A DNA stretch of 64,000 nucleotides, taken from assembly GCF_006716905.1 (NCBI RefSeq), contig NZ_VFPV01000005.1:62001-126000 (forward strand). Direction: 5' to 3'. A model generated the notes under the pieces. It was not told the DNA's origin. It searched no databases and saw only the letters and a list, made by a program, of their open reading frames with translations. Shown piece after piece: positions 1 to 9,315 of this stretch; position 1 is the first letter of the stretch; the number at the start of each line of letters is the position of its first letter. The stretch is from Acidovorax temperans (GTDB lineage Bacteria > Pseudomonadota > Gammaproteobacteria > Burkholderiales > Burkholderiaceae_C). Both the position numbers and the translations under genes were made by a program.

Positions 1-1467
1 ACGCAACGCCTCCAGCGCGTGCGATGGGGCCGGCTCGCGGGGTTGGACCAATGCGCAGACACTCTGGCCCCATTCGGGATCCGGCAGTCCCACGACGACT
101 GCGTCGGATACCAAAGGATGCTGCATGAGAACGGCCTCGATCTCGGCAGGGTAGATGTTGACGCCGCCGGAAAGAATGAGATCGGAGCGGCGGTCGCAAA
201 GGTAGAGCCAGCCTTCCTCATCGAGGTATCCATAGTCTCCCGCGGTGAACAGGTCACCGCGCTTGACGGAACGGGTCTTCTGTGGATCGTTGAAATACTC
301 GAAATCGAAGCCATCATTCATGTAGATCAACCCGGGCTCGCCGGCAGGAAGCTCGGCTCCGCCCTCATCCAGGATGGCGAGCTTGCTGAACGGATACCTG
401 CGGCCCACTGTCCCGGGGCGCCGCAGCCAGTCGTCGCTACCGACATAGGTGCCCCCTCCCTCGCTGCAAGCGTAGTACTCGTGCAGAACAGGGCCAAGCC
501 ACTCGATCATCCGGCGCTTGGTCTCCGGCGGGCATGGGGCAGCCGCGTGAATGACGGTTCTGAGGCTCGAAAGGTCGTAGCGCTGCCGGATAGCCTGCGG
601 AAGTTGCAGCAGGCGGTGGAACAGGATCGGCACCAGCTGCACGCTGTCGATGCGTTCGCTTTCGATCAGGGCGAGCACGCGTTCGCTGTCCCATTTTTCC
701 AGCAGCACGATCCGATGCCCGAGATGCAGCATCTGGATGGCGCGGGAGCCGGGAGCCGCGTGGTAGAGCGGCGTGCAGACCATGTGCGCCCCATTGCCCG
801 CGCGCAGGCCGAACATGCCCGAATAGAGCGGAAGGGTGCGCGCCAATGCCCCTTCGGGGGGCAATCCTGTCAGCGGCCGCCGAATTCCCTTGGGGCGTCC
901 CGTGGTGCCGGAGGAATAGAACATGGTGCTGCCTGCCAGCCGGTCGCCAAGAGGGGCGTCGGGCTGCGCGTCCAGCAAGGATTGCAGATCGCGAAAACCC
1001 GGTATGTCTCCCGCAACCGCCAGGCGCCCTTGCTCGGGGAGTGCCGCCTGTCGGGCCGCCTGGCTGGCCGTGGAGGCAAAGCGATGATCGGCAATCAGCA
1101 CGCGGCTCATGCTGTTGGACAACAGGTAGGCCAATTCTTCGGCCGTCAGGTGCCAATTCAAAGGCACCAGGTAGGCGCCTATTTGCGAGATGGCCAGCGC
1201 GCTCGCCAGCCAGTCGCTGGAGTTCGGCAACAAGACCGCGACGGCGTCGCCGGTCTTCGCACCGCAGCCGCGCAGCGCATGGGACAGGCGATCGACGCGG
1301 TCGCGCAGCTCGCCGAACGTGCTGCAGCCGCCACTGGATTCCGTGATCGCGATGCGGCTGGGCTGCCGCTCGGCAATTTGCCAGAAGCCCAACGCACCCT
1401 CGCAAAGGTAAGCGGGATCGACCGCAGGCATAGGGTTGGCGTTGGCCGGGGATCTGATTTCAGGCAT
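1..1467 (-). CDS. Acyl-CoA synthetase (AMP-forming), 3' end beyond window
   Basis: ANL-superfamily ligase that activates a carboxylic acid to its CoA thioester through an acyl-adenylate. The minus-strand frame is open from the start at 1467 to base 1, giving 489 codons; the natural stop lies outside the window. Visible motifs are the P-loop YSSGTTGRPKG near residue 184, the A5 motif YYACSEG, and the late AGDYGYLDEEGWLYLCDR and SGGVNIYPAEIE segments that lead into the mobile C-terminal domain. A second ATG at 1431 is possible. It begins 3 nt after the stop of the Bug protein upstream, so the two are probably co-transcribed. Substrate unknown; an aromatic or alicyclic acid is likely from context. 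Confidence 0.88.
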   Translation of the reverse strand, partial: MPEIRSPANANPMPAVDPAYLCEGALGFWQIAERQPSRIAITESSGGCSTFGELRDRVDRLSHALRGCGAKTGDAVAVLLPNSSDWLASALAISQIGAYLVPLNWHLTAEELAYLLSNSMSRVLIADHRFASTASQAARQAALPEQGRLAVAGDIPGFRDLQSLLDAQPDAPLGDRLAGSTMFYSSGTTGRPKGIRRPLTGLPPEGALARTLPLYSGMFGLRAGNGAHMVCTPLYHAAPGSRAIQMLHLGHRIVLLEKWDSERVLALIESERIDSVQLVPILFHRLLQLPQAIRQRYDLSSLRTVIHAAAPCPPETKRRMIEWLGPVLHEYYACSEGGGTYVGSDDWLRRPGTVGRRYPFSKLAILDEGGAELPAGEPGLIYMNDGFDFEYFNDPQKTRSVKRGDLFTAGDYGYLDEEGWLYLCDRRSDLILSGGVNIYPAEIEAVLMQHPLVSDAVVVGLPDPEWGQSVCALVQPREPAPSHALEALR

Positions 1468-1470
1468 GGA

Positions 1471-2454
1471 CTATTCGATCGTGATGCCTGCCGCCCGGAT
1501 GGCCTGTGCCCAGGCCAGCGTATCGCGCTTTTGCAGGGTGGCAAGCTGGTCGGGCTTGCCAAGCAGTGGCTGCAGCCCGATGCTGGTAAGGAATGCCTGG
1601 CCCTCGGGCGCTTCCAGCACCTCGTTGATCAACTGGTTGAAGCGTTGGATTGCGAAGGCTGGCATCCCGGCCTTCCCGTAGAGAGCCAGCCACGCGGAGA
1701 CGTCGAAATCAGCGACGCCCGACTCCGCGAGGGTAGGAATGTCGCTGGCGGCGGCGATGCGCGCGCGCGTCGTCACGGCAATTGCACGCAGGCGGCCGGA
1801 GCGCACATGTGGCAGGTAGCCCTGAGGGTCGCCAAAGGCGTAGTCAAGATGGCCGCCGATGATGTCGGAAACCACCTGGGCCAAGGTCTTGTACGGCACG
1901 AAGGTCGCCTGCAATCCCAGGCGCTGCTTGAGAATCTCGCCAGCGAGCCTTCCGGTGATCGCCGAACTGGCGTAGCTCAACTGGCCCGGCCTGGATTTGA
2001 CGAAGGCGACGAACTCCTGAAACGTGCTGACCGGCACGCGCGCGGGGTTGACCACCAGGATGTAAGGCACGGTGGCCATGGAGGCGATCGGCGCGAAATC
2101 CTTTTCCGGATTGAATGGGAGGGTTTTGTACAAGCTGACGTTGGCCGCCTGGGTCGAGGATCCTGTCATCAGGAACTGATGCCCATCGCCTTTCATGCGG
2201 GCGACAGCGTCCGCCGCAATGTTGCCGCCTGCGCCAGGCTTGTACTCGATGACGAACACGATCTCGGGATGGCGCTTTTGGATCTGCTCGGTGCAGTAGC
2301 GAATCAGCCCGTCGATGGCACCGCCACCGGCGTATGCCACCGTGATCGAGACTGGCTTGGTGGGCCAGGTGGTTTGGGCGTAGCCAGGAGCTGCCCATGT
2401 CGGGAGTGCACTGGCCGCGAGGCCAAGCATCCGACGCCGGGTCCAGAAAATCAT
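1471..2454 (-). CDS. Bug-family (TctC-like) periplasmic binding protein
   Basis: Tripartite tricarboxylate transporter receptor of 327 residues, normally a periplasmic binder of carboxylates. The N-terminus reads MIFWTRRRMLGLAASA followed by AAPGYAQ, an Arg-rich signal peptide with an AxA-like cleavage region; mature protein starts about residue 27. Family hallmarks are the WPTKPVSITVAYAGGG start, YKPGAGGN and PFNPEKDFAPI. I chose the start at 2454 because GGAGA lies 7 nt upstream and the signal peptide begins there; the longer frame to 2628 is not needed. No TctAB membrane partners are nearby, as is usual for orphan Bug proteins in Burkholderiales. It probably delivers or senses the acid activated by the adjacent ligase. 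Confidence 0.9.
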   Translation of the reverse strand: MIFWTRRRMLGLAASALPTWAAPGYAQTTWPTKPVSITVAYAGGGAIDGLIRYCTEQIQKRHPEIVFVIEYKPGAGGNIAADAVARMKGDGHQFLMTGSSTQAANVSLYKTLPFNPEKDFAPIASMATVPYILVVNPARVPVSTFQEFVAFVKSRPGQLSYASSAITGRLAGEILKQRLGLQATFVPYKTLAQVVSDIIGGHLDYAFGDPQGYLPHVRSGRLRAIAVTTRARIAAASDIPTLAESGVADFDVSAWLALYGKAGMPAFAIQRFNQLINEVLEAPEGQAFLTSIGLQPLLGKPDQLATLQKRDTLAWAQAIRAAGITIE

Positions 2455-2587
2455 GTGGATGTCTCCGTTTCGATTGGCCGGGAGGCCATGCCTGCCATTT
2501 TCACCGGTTCCTCCGAGGCTCTTTCGTGCGAGTTCCCCGGACATTTGCCATAGGTGGGCGGGTTCTCCAGGGGCGCTGGTCTGTCGC

Positions 2588-3700
2588 TCAGCGCCAGCCG
2601 CCACTGCGAGCCGCAGGAGGTTCGTCAAAGTGGGGAGGGTGGGGCGACACGCTGGCTCCCCCGTGCATGCGCGGCTGAATGGCGCTCAGAAAGTTGTAGG
2701 GAAACAGCGGTGGCAACGCGCTCACCTGATCAAGCCGGGTACGGAGTTCGGAAGGCAACTCGAAGTCCAGCGCGCCCAAGCTGTCCTGCAGCTGTTCGAG
2801 CCGGGTGGCGCCCAGGATCACCGAGCTGAGCGCCGGGCGGCCCGACAGCCAGTTGATGGCCACCCTGGCCATGGGCTGCCCCAATTCATTGGCGACGGAT
2901 TCGAGCGCCGCGACGATCTCCCAGTTGCGCGGCGTCAGCTTGTTCAGCGCGGGTGTCGCCACCGCGGCGGTGGCCTTGATGCGCCCAGCCTGCTGTGCTT
3001 GTGCCTCCACATTGGGCTGGTACTTGCCGGACAGCAGGCCGCCGCCCAAAGGACTCCAGGCCACCAGCCCGAGGCCCACTTCCTGGCACATGGCGGGAAA
3101 CTCGTACTCGATGCCGCGCTGCACCAGCGAATACTCGAGCTGCACCGCGCAAGGACCTTCGAGGCCATGGTACTGCGCCAGGGTGGTGATGCGCGCGGCA
3201 TACCAGGCGGGCACGTCCGAGAGCGCCCAGTGGCGGATCTTGCCGGCGCGCACCAACTGATCCATGCTGCGCAGAACCTCCTCCGCCGGCGTGATGCCAT
3301 CCCATGCATGGAGGTAGTAGAGATCCACATAGTCCGTCTTCAGCCGCGCCAGCGAGGCATCCAGGGAACGGATCAGATTCTTGCGGCCGTTGCCCGCGGC
3401 GTTCGGGTTGCCTTGCGGGTTCTGGTGATTGAAGCTGTACTTGGTGGCCAGAACGACGCGATCGCGCAAACCCGTTTCCGACATGAACTCGCCCAGCCAG
3501 GTCTCGGCGGTGCCTTGCGTGTAGATGTCAGCCGAATCGATGAAATTCCCCCCGGATGCCAGGTAGGTGTCGAACATCGCGCGTGCGGTCTCCCGATCGC
3601 AGCCCCAACCGTTCTCGGTGCCAAAGGTCATGGTACCCAGGGACAGGCGCGAGACGCGCAAACCGGTATGGCCAAGCAGGTGGTATGTGGTGGGTTGCAT
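2588..3700 (-). CDS. Aldo/keto reductase
   Basis: NADPH-dependent carbonyl reductase of the AKR superfamily, 370 residues, TIM-barrel, cytosolic. Visible features are LGTMTFG near the N-terminus, the catalytic-region NFIDSADIYTQG (Asp and Tyr of the tetrad), ATKYSF (Lys), YLHAWD (His), and the C-terminal cofactor loop VILGATRLEQL. Start 3700 (MQPTTYHLLG) is preferred over 3757 because it matches the family N-terminus. The gene is divergent from the hydrolase at 3838 and shares an intergenic region holding a sigma70-like promoter and an AAGTGTTCAA motif. The C-terminal tail after LSAIQPR, rich in Pro and Ser, is longer than usual. Confidence 0.88.
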   Translation of the reverse strand: MQPTTYHLLGHTGLRVSRLSLGTMTFGTENGWGCDRETARAMFDTYLASGGNFIDSADIYTQGTAETWLGEFMSETGLRDRVVLATKYSFNHQNPQGNPNAAGNGRKNLIRSLDASLARLKTDYVDLYYLHAWDGITPAEEVLRSMDQLVRAGKIRHWALSDVPAWYAARITTLAQYHGLEGPCAVQLEYSLVQRGIEYEFPAMCQEVGLGLVAWSPLGGGLLSGKYQPNVEAQAQQAGRIKATAAVATPALNKLTPRNWEIVAALESVANELGQPMARVAINWLSGRPALSSVILGATRLEQLQDSLGALDFELPSELRTRLDQVSALPPLFPYNFLSAIQPRMHGGASVSPHPPHFDEPPAARSGGWR

Positions 3701-3837
3701 CGGGTCTCTCAGGTTCTTGCTGAAATTGAAACACATTGACAATAAGTGTTCAAACATTAGACTGTGCTGGCTCGGCTGATGTCAAGTCCGGGCGGCTGTC
3801 CCGGGGGCCATTCCCCGTCCCATCACCCTGACGACCT
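3701..3837. promoter_or_regulatory. Divergent promoter region with TGTTCA-type motif
   Basis: AT-rich region between the aldo/keto reductase and the amidohydrolase. On the plus strand TTGACA at 3736-3741 and TAGACT at 3758-3763, spaced 16 bp, form a plausible sigma70 promoter for the 3838 gene. AAGTGTTCAA at 3744-3753 lies inside the spacer, a position suited to a repressor. The same ten bases recur (reverse orientation) at 35599-35608 beside the second TetR gene. Confidence 0.5.
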
Positions 3838-4856
3838 ATGCTGATCGACGCCCCGCACACCTGCTGACTCCTGGAATGCTTAACCGCCACGATTTCTGGG
3901 GGCCTTTCATGAAGATGCAGGGGTTCACCGTCGGGCACTTCGCGCTGGGAACCAAGCAAAAATCGAAGGCCGCCTCGGACCAGCAGGCGGAGGCGAACCT
4001 GCTGGCAAAGATGACGCATGCCGCGCGCCGCGAACTGATGGCCCAGCGCGGCGTGGACCAGATAGTGGTGTCCACGCCCTCGCATGCATTCATGTACTGG
4101 GCGGACGACTTCGGAAGCGAATACGCGCGCATCTGCAACGACGAGATGTCCGCCTACTGCGCCCAGGACCCGGCGCACTTTGCTTTCTGGGCACACGCCA
4201 ACCTGGCCGATCCGGTGGCGGCTGCACGCGAGATCGAGCGCGCCGTCACGCAACTCGGGGCCAAGGGGGTCTGCGTGGGGGGCGCCAATTTCAAGGGCCT
4301 GCAGGCCTACAGCGAGGAATTGTTCCCCGTTTGGGAGGCTGTCACGCGGCTGGATGTGCCACTGATGGTGCATGGTTACAACCAGTCCGTATGGTGGGGC
4401 GACAAGCATGCGGAAGACCGTTTCGAGACCACCTCGATCGTGGGCGATTGCGTCGATGAAACCCTATTCTTCTGGTACCTGATCTGCGGCGGCGCGCTGG
4501 ACGTGTTCCCCACGCTGAAAACCTACATCAACCACGCCGGTGGCATGGCGGTGTTCCAGCTCGGGCGCCTGGCCGAGCTGAACAAGTCGATGGCGCCCGA
4601 CGCACGCAACAAGCGCCCGTTCATGGACTACCTGTCCAACTTCTGGTTCGACCTGGACGTGCACCATCCGGCGCTGCGCCGCGCCGTGGTGGAGGTGGTG
4701 GGTGCCGATCAGATCCTCTACGGCACCAACTTCGGGGGGGCCTACGACAATGGCGACCTGACCGCCGGACTGGGCCTTTCCGACGCCGACGTGGCCAAGA
4801 TCCGCAGCGGGAATGCGCGCCGCCTGCTGAAGCTCGATACCTCCGTCGCGGCATGA
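3838..4856 (+). pseudogene. Amidohydrolase_2 family metal-dependent hydrolase, frameshifted at the HxH motif
   Basis: Paralogue of the hydrolase at 19356, from the family that includes ACMSD-type decarboxylases and some C-C hydrolases. Reading from ATG 3838 gives M-L-I-D and then an early stop. From 3855 a different frame gives A-H followed by a continuous protein to 4856 that aligns with the paralogue without gaps across the N-terminus (AHxxxPGxxNxHxFWGP). Only 5 nt (3850-3854, gcccc) separate GAC from GCA CAC where 6 are needed to encode xH, so one base is missing inside the HxH metal motif. The span 3838-4856 is 1019 nt, one short of a multiple of three. A rescue start at 3876 would lack the metal-binding N-terminus. 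Either a real inactivating mutation or a sequencing error. Confidence 0.75.
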
Positions 4857-5746
4857 CGGGTTTTGTCCTGAGCCGACGCCAGGTCTGGCTGCTCGTGTTC
4901 GTCACCCTGTTCTGGGGGGTGAATTGGCCCATCATGAAATCAGCCGTCGGCGCCTATCCCGCGATGGCGTTCCGGGCCTGGTCCATGGTATTGGGCCTGC
5001 CGTGCCTGTGGGTGGGACTGAAGCTGCTGCGGGTGCCCCTGCAGGTGCCACGACGGTACTGGGGCGAGTTGCTGCTGCTGGCAACCACCAACATGGTGGC
5101 CTGGCACCTGTGTCTGATGTGGGCTTTGCCGGGCCTGAGTTCCGGCCGGGCGGCGATCATCGGCTACACCATGCCCGTGTTTTCGGCGCTCTGGGGCATG
5201 TTGCTGTATCGCCAGCGCCTGTCCCGGCCGCAATGGGTGGGCGTGGGAAGCGCTACTGCAGGCGTGGTGTTGCTGCTGTGGCATGAATTCTCGCGCCTCA
5301 GCGGGGTTCCCTTGGCCGGGCTCACCCTGCTGGCCGGAACCGCGGTGTGGGCCCTGGGAACCCAGCAACTGCGGCGCAGCGCCATGGATGTGCCTGTGCT
5401 CGCGATCGGGTTCTGGATGACGGCGATCACGACAGTCGCGGTTCTGCTGTATGTGGGGAGCACCGATGGCCTGCCCGCGAACCAGCCTTCGCCACGGGTC
5501 TGGGCAGCGATCGCCTACAACGCACTGTTGATTTTTGGGTTTTGCCACGTGGCGTGGTTCGCCCTGGCCCGCGCCTTGCCGCCAGTCGCAGCGAGTGTCA
5601 GCATTTCCCTGATCCCCGTGCTCGGGCTGCTGTCGGGCGCGCTGTGGCTGAACGAGGCGCTGCATTGGCAAGACGGGGCCGCGGTGCTCTTGATCATGCT
5701 GGCGATTGGCGTTGCCTTGCATCCGGCGGGAACGGAGACTTCTTGA
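4853..5746 (+). CDS. EamA/DMT-family permease
   Basis: Inner-membrane transporter of the drug/metabolite superfamily, 297 residues with about ten hydrophobic segments forming two EamA repeats (roughly residues 10-140 and 150-290). Typical features are LFWGVNWPIMKSA at the first helix and the repeat-end LIPVLGLLSGALWLNEAL. Its ATG overlaps the stop of the preceding hydrolase frame (ATGA), so it is translationally coupled to that gene. Probably exports or imports a pathway metabolite; substrate cannot be told from sequence. Confidence 0.88.
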   Translation: MTGFVLSRRQVWLLVFVTLFWGVNWPIMKSAVGAYPAMAFRAWSMVLGLPCLWVGLKLLRVPLQVPRRYWGELLLLATTNMVAWHLCLMWALPGLSSGRAAIIGYTMPVFSALWGMLLYRQRLSRPQWVGVGSATAGVVLLLWHEFSRLSGVPLAGLTLLAGTAVWALGTQQLRRSAMDVPVLAIGFWMTAITTVAVLLYVGSTDGLPANQPSPRVWAAIAYNALLIFGFCHVAWFALARALPPVAASVSISLIPVLGLLSGALWLNEALHWQDGAAVLLIMLAIGVALHPAGTETS

Positions 5747-5907
5747 AGGCGCCTTTCACGGCCATCCCCCCCCCTGGTAATTTGCGATAGATCAACAGGG
5801 CAGGCGTTTCGGCTTCGGGTAAACCTCTAGAAGTTGAACGCAAATAGAAAAACTGTCCTAAATTGTCTCCATGCCGGCAATCGTGCCGGTCCCAAGGAGA
5901 CGATGAA
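5747..5907 (+). promoter_or_regulatory. Promoter region of first Rieske oxygenase operon
   Basis: Gap upstream of the Rieske alpha gene. TTGAAC (5834-5839) and TAAATT (5859-5864) with a 19-bp spacer are a weak sigma70 candidate. TTGCG-N4-ATCAA at 5782-5795 matches 8 of 10 positions of the FNR/ANR consensus, which may be chance. A run of eight C residues lies near 5767-5774. The Shine-Dalgarno AAGGAG at 5895 precedes ATG 5908. Confidence 0.35.
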
Positions 5908-7308
5908 ATGTTGACGCGTAGCAATCCGGTGTTGTCCGACGGAACCAGGATCTCGGACCTCATCAATCTGGACACCCGTGAAGTGAAGATGCGGGTCTTG
6001 TCCGATGCCGAGCTGTACCAGCTCGAGATGGAAAAGATCTTCGCCAAGACCTGGGTCTTCCTGGCCCATGAAACGGAAATACCCAACTCGGGAGATTTCG
6101 TCCAGCGGGATATGGGTTCGGATTCGGTACTCGTCACGCGTGACCGCGAGGGCCAGGTGCACGTGGTGCTCAACGTCTGCACCCACCGGGGCATGAAGGT
6201 CTCCACGCTGGACGTGGGCAACACCCAGGCCCACATGTGCATCTACCACGGCTGGGCATTCAAGCCCAATGGGGACTTCATCGGCGCCCCCGTCGACAAG
6301 GAGTGCATGCACGGGAAGATGATGAGCAAAGAGCAACTCTCGCTCACCAAGGCCCGCGTGGCGGTCTACGGCGGCATGATTTTCGCCACCTGGAACCTCG
6401 ACGGCCCTTCCTTCGACGAGTTCCTGGGAGACGCAAAGTTCTACTACGACACCATGTGGTGCCGTACCACCAGTGGCATGGAGGTTTTGGGGCCGCCGCA
6501 GCGCTTCATCATCAAGGCCAATTGGAAGACAGCTGCCGAGCAGGGGGCATGCGATGGCTATCACACGCTGACCCTGCACCGCTGGCTGGGTGAGATCGGC
6601 CCCTATGCGAAGAAGCCCAATGCCGAAGGAGGTGGGGCGGACCTGACACCGGAAATGTATGGCGTTGAAGTCTGGACTGACCATGGCCACACCATGCGTT
6701 GTATCGATCTGGGCCGTAAGGTTCACCGGATCACAGGCAGGGATCCAGCCGAGCTTTCGGCCCAGGAAAAGCTCACTGTCCTGCCCCCCCCGGGCTTGAC
6801 GGCCGAGATGATCCCCGATGTGGTGAGCCGCCTCTCGCCTGAGCAGATCGAGATCATGAGCTCCAACCCGCCGCAAGTGGGCAACTTCTTTCCCAACGGA
6901 CTGTTCGAGTTCATCTACCTGCCGACGGCCGATGGCAAGGTGACGGGCGCGATGGCCCTGCACACCTATGTGCCCATGGGGCCGGATAAGTTCATGTTCA
7001 TGAACTGGATCCTGGCAGAAAAGGATACGCCGCCCGAGCAGAAGGCCGCGATGCTGCGCATTTCCTGCCAGTTCCTGGGCACTTCCGGCATGGTGGAGCA
7101 GGACGACTCGGACACCTGGCCGCACCAGACCATCGTCTCCAAAGGGGCGATGAGCAAGAACATCACGCTCAAATACCAAGCCAAGTATGAGACCGGCAAG
7201 CCTGACGGCTGGCCGGGTCCCGGTCATGTTGGCAGCGGCTTCACCAAGGACGACACCAACTGGAGCTTCTGGCAGTACTGGCACGAGCTGATGACTCGCG
7301 AGTCTTGA
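5908..7308 (+). CDS. Aromatic-ring-hydroxylating dioxygenase, large (alpha) subunit 1
   Basis: Rieske non-haem iron oxygenase alpha subunit, 466 residues, cytosolic; adds O2 to an aromatic or other unsaturated ring using electrons from a ferredoxin. Rieske ligands are C91-x-H93 (CTHRG) and C111-x2-H114 (CIYHGW). The mononuclear iron site is D216-x2-H219-x4-H224 (DGYHTLTLH) with the third ligand Asp in VEQDDSDTW around residue 399. Start 5908 has AAGGAG 8 nt upstream; the frame to 5863 is extension. Followed by its beta subunit after 37 nt. No dedicated reductase is in the window. Same length as, and clearly paralogous to, the alpha subunit at 11853. Confidence 0.93.
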   Translation: MLTRSNPVLSDGTRISDLINLDTREVKMRVLSDAELYQLEMEKIFAKTWVFLAHETEIPNSGDFVQRDMGSDSVLVTRDREGQVHVVLNVCTHRGMKVSTLDVGNTQAHMCIYHGWAFKPNGDFIGAPVDKECMHGKMMSKEQLSLTKARVAVYGGMIFATWNLDGPSFDEFLGDAKFYYDTMWCRTTSGMEVLGPPQRFIIKANWKTAAEQGACDGYHTLTLHRWLGEIGPYAKKPNAEGGGADLTPEMYGVEVWTDHGHTMRCIDLGRKVHRITGRDPAELSAQEKLTVLPPPGLTAEMIPDVVSRLSPEQIEIMSSNPPQVGNFFPNGLFEFIYLPTADGKVTGAMALHTYVPMGPDKFMFMNWILAEKDTPPEQKAAMLRISCQFLGTSGMVEQDDSDTWPHQTIVSKGAMSKNITLKYQAKYETGKPDGWPGPGHVGSGFTKDDTNWSFWQYWHELMTRES

Positions 7309-7345
7309 GCCGCCGATGCCAACCCTTCACCACCAGGAGATCACC

Positions 7346-7915
7346 ATGCTTGCCAACCTGCTCGAACCCACACCTCTGCCATCCACCGTGCGCGGCAACC
7401 GCATGCCTGTCGGCAGTCCCCTTTACAACGAATGCGTCGAATTCCTCATTGACGAGGCGGAGATGCTCGATGAACTGCGCTTTGACGAATGGCGCGCGCT
7501 GCTGGCGCAGGACATCGAATACAACGTCCCGCAGCGCTTGACACGCCCTGTGCGCATGCAGGACGGCACGACCATTCGAACCGTTCAGCACATGCACGAC
7601 AACTATGCCTCGTTGATGCTGCGCGTGCGCCGTATCACGGAAACCCGCAGCGCCTGGTGCGAAGACCCTCCCTCGCGCACGCGCCGGATGGTCAGCAACG
7701 TGCGCGTCTACAAGACCGACAAGCCGAATGAATTCAAGGTGCAGAGCTACATGCTTCTCACCCGGAACCGATTCGATTTTGACTATTTTGACCTGATCCC
7801 CTGCGACCGCCATGACGTGTTGCGCAAGGAGGGCGGCGCCTTGCAACTGGCGCGGCGCGAGGTCCTGATTGACCAATCCGTGCTCGGCACGCCCAACCTC
7901 GGCATTTTTCTGTGA
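7346..7915 (+). CDS. Aromatic-ring-hydroxylating dioxygenase, small (beta) subunit 1
   Basis: Beta subunit of the preceding Rieske oxygenase, 189 residues, of the cystatin/NTF2-like fold that builds the alpha3beta3 hexamer. Recognisable by FLIDEAEMLDELRFDEWRALL near the N-terminus, the central EDPPSRTRRMVSNV and the C-terminal REVLIDQSVLGTPNLGIFL, shared almost position for position with the second beta subunit at 13296. Start 7346 has AGGAG 6 nt upstream, better than ATG 7316. It sits between the alpha gene and a P450 in the same direction, so one operon is likely. Confidence 0.92.
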   Translation: MLANLLEPTPLPSTVRGNRMPVGSPLYNECVEFLIDEAEMLDELRFDEWRALLAQDIEYNVPQRLTRPVRMQDGTTIRTVQHMHDNYASLMLRVRRITETRSAWCEDPPSRTRRMVSNVRVYKTDKPNEFKVQSYMLLTRNRFDFDYFDLIPCDRHDVLRKEGGALQLARREVLIDQSVLGTPNLGIFL

Positions 7916-7948
7916 CCTGCGGTGTCGCCTTCCACCTTTGAGGAAAAA

Positions 7949-9229
7949 ATGAAAACCACCTATCGTTCCGAGAAGCTCGAAGAGGCTTTCGCTGCACTTT
8001 CGGCCAACTACCGAGGGACCGACATCGACCTGTACGCGGTGTGCCGCGACAGGCGCGCGACGTCGCCGGTCGCGACCGGCGACTTCATGAACAGCATCGG
8101 CGTGCCCACGCATGCCGGTGCCAACCACGGCCACCCGACCTTCACCCTGTTCAAGTACAACGACGTCAAGAACGTGCTGCAGGACTCCGCCACCTTCAAC
8201 AGCCGCTTCATGGCCAAGGGCTTCGGCAGCTTTTTCAGTGCCGACGGACTGGTCATCACGGCCATGGATGGCGAGGCGCACCGCAAGGCCCGCGGGCTGC
8301 TGCAGCCGGTGTTTGCACCCGATGCCGTGCTGCCCTGGCGCGCCGCGATAGAGCACCAGATCCGCGACGAGTTCATCCTGCCCCTGGTGCCCGACAAGCG
8401 CGCCGACCTGCTGGACTTCGGCCTGTACTTCCCGATCCGCGTCATCTACGGATTGATCGGCTTTCCCGACGAGGAACTGGGCAATTTCTACGAGTACGCG
8501 GCGATGGGCCTGACCGTGCTGGCTGGCCCGAAGATCGACCCGGCCGAGGAGGCCGCGTCCCGCGAGCGCGCGATGAAGGCCACCAACACCTTGTATGAGA
8601 CCGTGATGGCGCTGGTCAAGCGCCGCCGCGCCGAAGGAGCTCCCGGAGACGACCTGGTGTGCCGCCTGCTGCGCGCCGAATTCGAGGGGCGCAAGCTCGA
8701 CGACCACGAAATCACGACCTTCGCGCGTTCGATGGTGGCCGCCGGCGGCGAAACCACCACCCGGACCTTCAGCTCAATCATGACGCTGCTGCTGCAGCGT
8801 CCCGCCCTGGTCGAACGGGTCCGCAACGATCGCAGCCTGGTGTCCAAGCTGATCGACGAGGGGGTGCGCTTCGAGCCCGTGTCCACCGTCAAGGTGCGCC
8901 AGGCCGTTCGCGATGTCGAGATCCGGGGCGTGCAGATCCCAAGGGATGCGATGGTGCAGTGCGTGGTCGCCTCCGCCAACCGCGACGAAGAGATCTTCGA
9001 TAACAGCGACACCTTCGACATCGACCGCCGCCAGAAGCCGTCCTTCACCTTCGGCTTCGGCCCGCACATGTGCATCGGCCAGTACCTGGCGAAGATGGAG
9101 CTTTCCATCGCCATCAACGCGGTGCTCGACCTGTTCCCCAACATCCGGCTCGATCCGGATCGCCCCGCGCCCGTGATCGCCGGCAGCATGCTGCGCGGCG
9201 CGTCCTCTGTGCCCGTGATCTGGGACTGA
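7949..9229 (+). CDS. Cytochrome P450 (1)
   Basis: Soluble bacterial class I P450 of 426 residues; haem-thiolate monooxygenase needing a ferredoxin and reductase. Motifs: I-helix AGGETTTRTF at residues 265-274 (the conserved acid is Glu), ExxR as EGVR 304-307, and the haem loop FGFGPHMCIG with Cys375 as axial ligand. Start 7949 (MKTTYRSEKL) is chosen because AGGA lies 5 nt upstream; GTG 7922 would add nine residues. It is close to P450s 2 and 3 in this window, sharing FGFGPHMCIGQ, SANRDE and FDIDR. Third gene of the Rieske operon, so it may hydroxylate before or after the dioxygenase step. Confidence 0.93.
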   Translation: MKTTYRSEKLEEAFAALSANYRGTDIDLYAVCRDRRATSPVATGDFMNSIGVPTHAGANHGHPTFTLFKYNDVKNVLQDSATFNSRFMAKGFGSFFSADGLVITAMDGEAHRKARGLLQPVFAPDAVLPWRAAIEHQIRDEFILPLVPDKRADLLDFGLYFPIRVIYGLIGFPDEELGNFYEYAAMGLTVLAGPKIDPAEEAASRERAMKATNTLYETVMALVKRRRAEGAPGDDLVCRLLRAEFEGRKLDDHEITTFARSMVAAGGETTTRTFSSIMTLLLQRPALVERVRNDRSLVSKLIDEGVRFEPVSTVKVRQAVRDVEIRGVQIPRDAMVQCVVASANRDEEIFDNSDTFDIDRRQKPSFTFGFGPHMCIGQYLAKMELSIAINAVLDLFPNIRLDPDRPAPVIAGSMLRGASSVPVIWD

Positions 9230-9315
9230 AGCCCCAGGCCGTCAAATCAGCCGCACGGTATTCCCCGCCGGACGTGCCCGCCGCGATGTGCGGCGCGGCC
9301 GGCGCGGCGCAGATT

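Noticed and set aside
19-2553. 844-codon open frame on the plus strand
   Set aside because: It is antisense to the CoA ligase and Bug protein, which show clear family motifs on the minus strand; the product has no recognisable domain and the composition of a GC-rich shadow frame.
5782-5795. FNR/ANR-like TTGCG-N4-ATCAA before the first Rieske operon
   Set aside because: Two consensus positions fail in the most conserved half-site, and an oxygenase operon under FNR control is unexpected; mentioned only within the promoter entry.
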